The notes beneath the pieces are model-generated. The model was not told the origin of the DNA. It ran no database searches and was given only the letters and a program-made list of their open reading frames with translations. This document shows, piece by piece, positions 12,953 to 14,382 of a DNA stretch of 14,382 nt (the first letter of the stretch is position 1; each line of letters opens with the position of its first letter). The stretch is from the NCBI GenBank assembly GCA_963592205.1, contig CAVAVU010000015.1, positions 1-14,382 on the forward strand. Reading direction: 5' to 3'. The DNA is from Claveliimonas sp963592205 (GTDB lineage: Bacteria; Bacillota; Clostridia; Lachnospirales; Lachnospiraceae). Made by a program: the position numbers and the translations under genes.

Positions 12953-14382
12953 ATGAAGAAAGGAATTCAGGAAAAGGTTAATAAAAAAATCTTTATGCCG
13001 CCAGCAACATTGATATTGATTATTATGATTGCAGGTATTATTGCCCCGTCAACACTTGGTGAAGTAACAAGTATGCTGTTGGAGAAGAGTACAAAATATG
13101 GCGGATGGATATATGTCCTGGGTTCTTTTCTTCTGGTTGTATTCTGCTTATATATATGCTTTAGTCATTATGGCGCGATTCGACTTGGAGGAGAAGATGC
13201 TAAACCGGAAATGTCATTTTTTAAATGGTTTTGCATTGTGTTGACATCGGGAATGGCAGCAGGCCTTTGTTACTGGAGCGTGGCAGAGCCAATTCAGACG
13301 TTCGTGAATCCCCCAATGTTCTCAGGAGTAGAGGGAGGCAGTGTGCAGGCAGCAGAACAGGCACTTAGATATTCGTTTATGCATTGGACATTGCATCCGT
13401 ATGCGGCATACACTTCTGTCGGAGTAGTGATGGGATTTCTATATTGGAATAAAAAAAGACCGTTCGGAATTGCTTCGGGATTGTATCCGATTCTTGGAAA
13501 AAGAGCAGATGGACAGTTACGGTATGGAATTAATGCGTTATGTATTTTTTGCCTGGTTGCAGGTCTCGGAACAACAATTGGTTTGGCAGTTGATCAGTTG
13601 GCAAAAGGAATTAATTATATATCAGGGAAGTCCTACAATATTATAGTACTTGGATTGATTATTTGTGTTGGCTTTGCTTTAATCGCAATTGCAGTTGCGT
13701 GCAGTGGGCTTCATAAAGGAATTGCAGCAGTAAGCAGAATTAATATGTATTTGTTTATAATACTTCTTGTTTTTGCCTTTTTGTTCGGTGGTACGTTATT
13801 CATATTAAATAATACGATTACTTCATTAGGACAATATTTTCAATATTTCCCGTCGCAGTCTTTATATCTGGAACCGGTATATCAGAGTGGCTGGGTGAAT
13901 AACTGGACAATATTTTATCTTTCGTGGTGGCTGGCATTTGCTCCGATGATCGGATTATTCCAGATGAAACTTGCGAAAGGAAGAACTATTCGGGAATATA
14001 TTATTGTGAATTTATTTGCACCGTGTCTGTTTCTTGTTGCATGGTTTGGAGTGTTTGGTTCATCGGCAATTGAAATGACGATGAATAAGACAACAGTAAT
14101 AGTAGACGCAATTGAAAAATATGGTAATTCAGTAGCATTTTTTGCATATCTGGAACAGTTACCATTAAAAGAAATACTATTAGTAATAGCAATTATCGCT
14201 GTAGTGTTGTCTATTGTAACACAGATAGAGGCAGAAATTCTGACAATATCAGATCTTTGCATAGAGGATGGTGAAGAAGAAGCTGTATCTGACAGAAAAG
14301 CACCGGCCTGGATAAAAATATTCTGGGGCTTAATGATGAGCTTGCTCGCATTTGCACTTTTGAATTCCGGAGGGTTGGAAGC
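12953..14382 (+). CDS. BCCT-family transporter, truncated by the window end
   Basis: At least 476 aa; open to the last base with no stop, so the C-terminus is outside the window. GGAGG at 12940-12944 lies 8 nt before the ATG. BCCT (betaine/carnitine/choline) features in order: SGMAAGLCYWSVAEPIQ (99-115), HWTLHPYAAY (144-153), SGLHKGIAAVSRIN (251-264) and WTIFYLSWWLAFAPMIGLF (318-336) with GRTIRE (343-348). The aromatic substrate cage of BetP maps by motif to W145, Y150 (Trp in BetP), Y153 and W326. Unusual: the glycine stretch GMGIG reads GMAAG, and the usual TM10 Ser-Asp-Ser motif is replaced by VTQIEAEIL (422-430). The substrate is probably a quaternary amine or related zwitterion, but these changes make any specific assignment unsafe. 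Composition is visibly AT-richer than the gat genes. Confidence 0.88.
   Translation, partial: MKKGIQEKVNKKIFMPPATLILIIMIAGIIAPSTLGEVTSMLLEKSTKYGGWIYVLGSFLLVVFCLYICFSHYGAIRLGGEDAKPEMSFFKWFCIVLTSGMAAGLCYWSVAEPIQTFVNPPMFSGVEGGSVQAAEQALRYSFMHWTLHPYAAYTSVGVVMGFLYWNKKRPFGIASGLYPILGKRADGQLRYGINALCIFCLVAGLGTTIGLAVDQLAKGINYISGKSYNIIVLGLIICVGFALIAIAVACSGLHKGIAAVSRINMYLFIILLVFAFLFGGTLFILNNTITSLGQYFQYFPSQSLYLEPVYQSGWVNNWTIFYLSWWLAFAPMIGLFQMKLAKGRTIREYIIVNLFAPCLFLVAWFGVFGSSAIEMTMNKTTVIVDAIEKYGNSVAFFAYLEQLPLKEILLVIAIIAVVLSIVTQIEAEILTISDLCIEDGEEEAVSDRKAPAWIKIFWGLMMSLLAFALLNSGGLE

Noticed and set aside
13915..14262. Minus-strand frame of 115 residues inside the BCCT gene
   Set aside because: The plus strand reads continuously as a BCCT transporter through this stretch.

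Overview
The window looks like a chromosome segment of a low-to-moderate GC Gram-positive anaerobe, most likely of the Clostridia/Lachnospiraceae. Reasons: AGGAGG-type ribosome binding sites, extended -10 promoters, a T-box leader, an archaeal-type AspRS next to gatCAB, an SdpRI-like pair, and a PD-(D/E)XK 'Rpn' nuclease with a C-terminal coiled coil. The genus cannot be read from the sequence alone.

Layout. 59-1096: Rpn-type nuclease, closed by a hairpin terminator. 1286-2815: membrane-anchored CapA-type metallophosphatase. 2919-3417: promoter, T-box leader and an unusually long structured leader with three further hairpins. 3418-8065: aspS2-gatC-gatA-gatB operon for indirect synthesis of Asn-tRNA(Asn), and probably Gln-tRNA(Gln). 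8126-8213: an 18-bp terminator stem that merges with operator-like palindromes and the promoter of the next operon. 8245-9160: overlapping sdpR/sdpI-like autorepressor and immunity genes without a recognisable toxin gene. 9253-10665: PurF-like protein whose glutaminase active site is lost while its PRPP-binding loop is kept. 10686-10727: bidirectional terminator. 10702-11571: LysR regulator on the minus strand. 11837-12931 and 12953-window end: an MDR oxidoreductase and a BCCT transporter, diverging from the LysR gene.

How the genes work together. A non-discriminating AspRS makes Asp-tRNA(Asn), and GatCAB amidates it (and Glu-tRNA(Gln)). The T-box in front senses uncharged tRNA, so the operon responds to supply of the amino acids it helps make. 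SdpR-like protein probably represses its own operon through the two TTAGA-N6-TCTAA palindromes and is probably relieved when SdpI sequesters it. The LysR protein probably controls the divergent oxidoreductase/transporter pair, which suggests an inducible uptake and conversion system for a quaternary-amine or similar zwitterionic substrate; the substrate is not determined here.

Most noteworthy: (1) the aspS2 leader, where a 12-nt piece of the T-box antiterminator recurs exactly just before the ribosome binding site, flanking a three-hairpin module; (2) the PurF paralogue with Ser in place of the nucleophilic Cys; (3) the fused terminator/operator/promoter block before sdpRI; (4) the divergent LysR-MDR-BCCT cassette. 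I see no CRISPR array, tRNA, rRNA, complete insertion sequence or phage genes. No clearly undescribed multi-gene system is evident; the leader RNA is the best candidate for something new.
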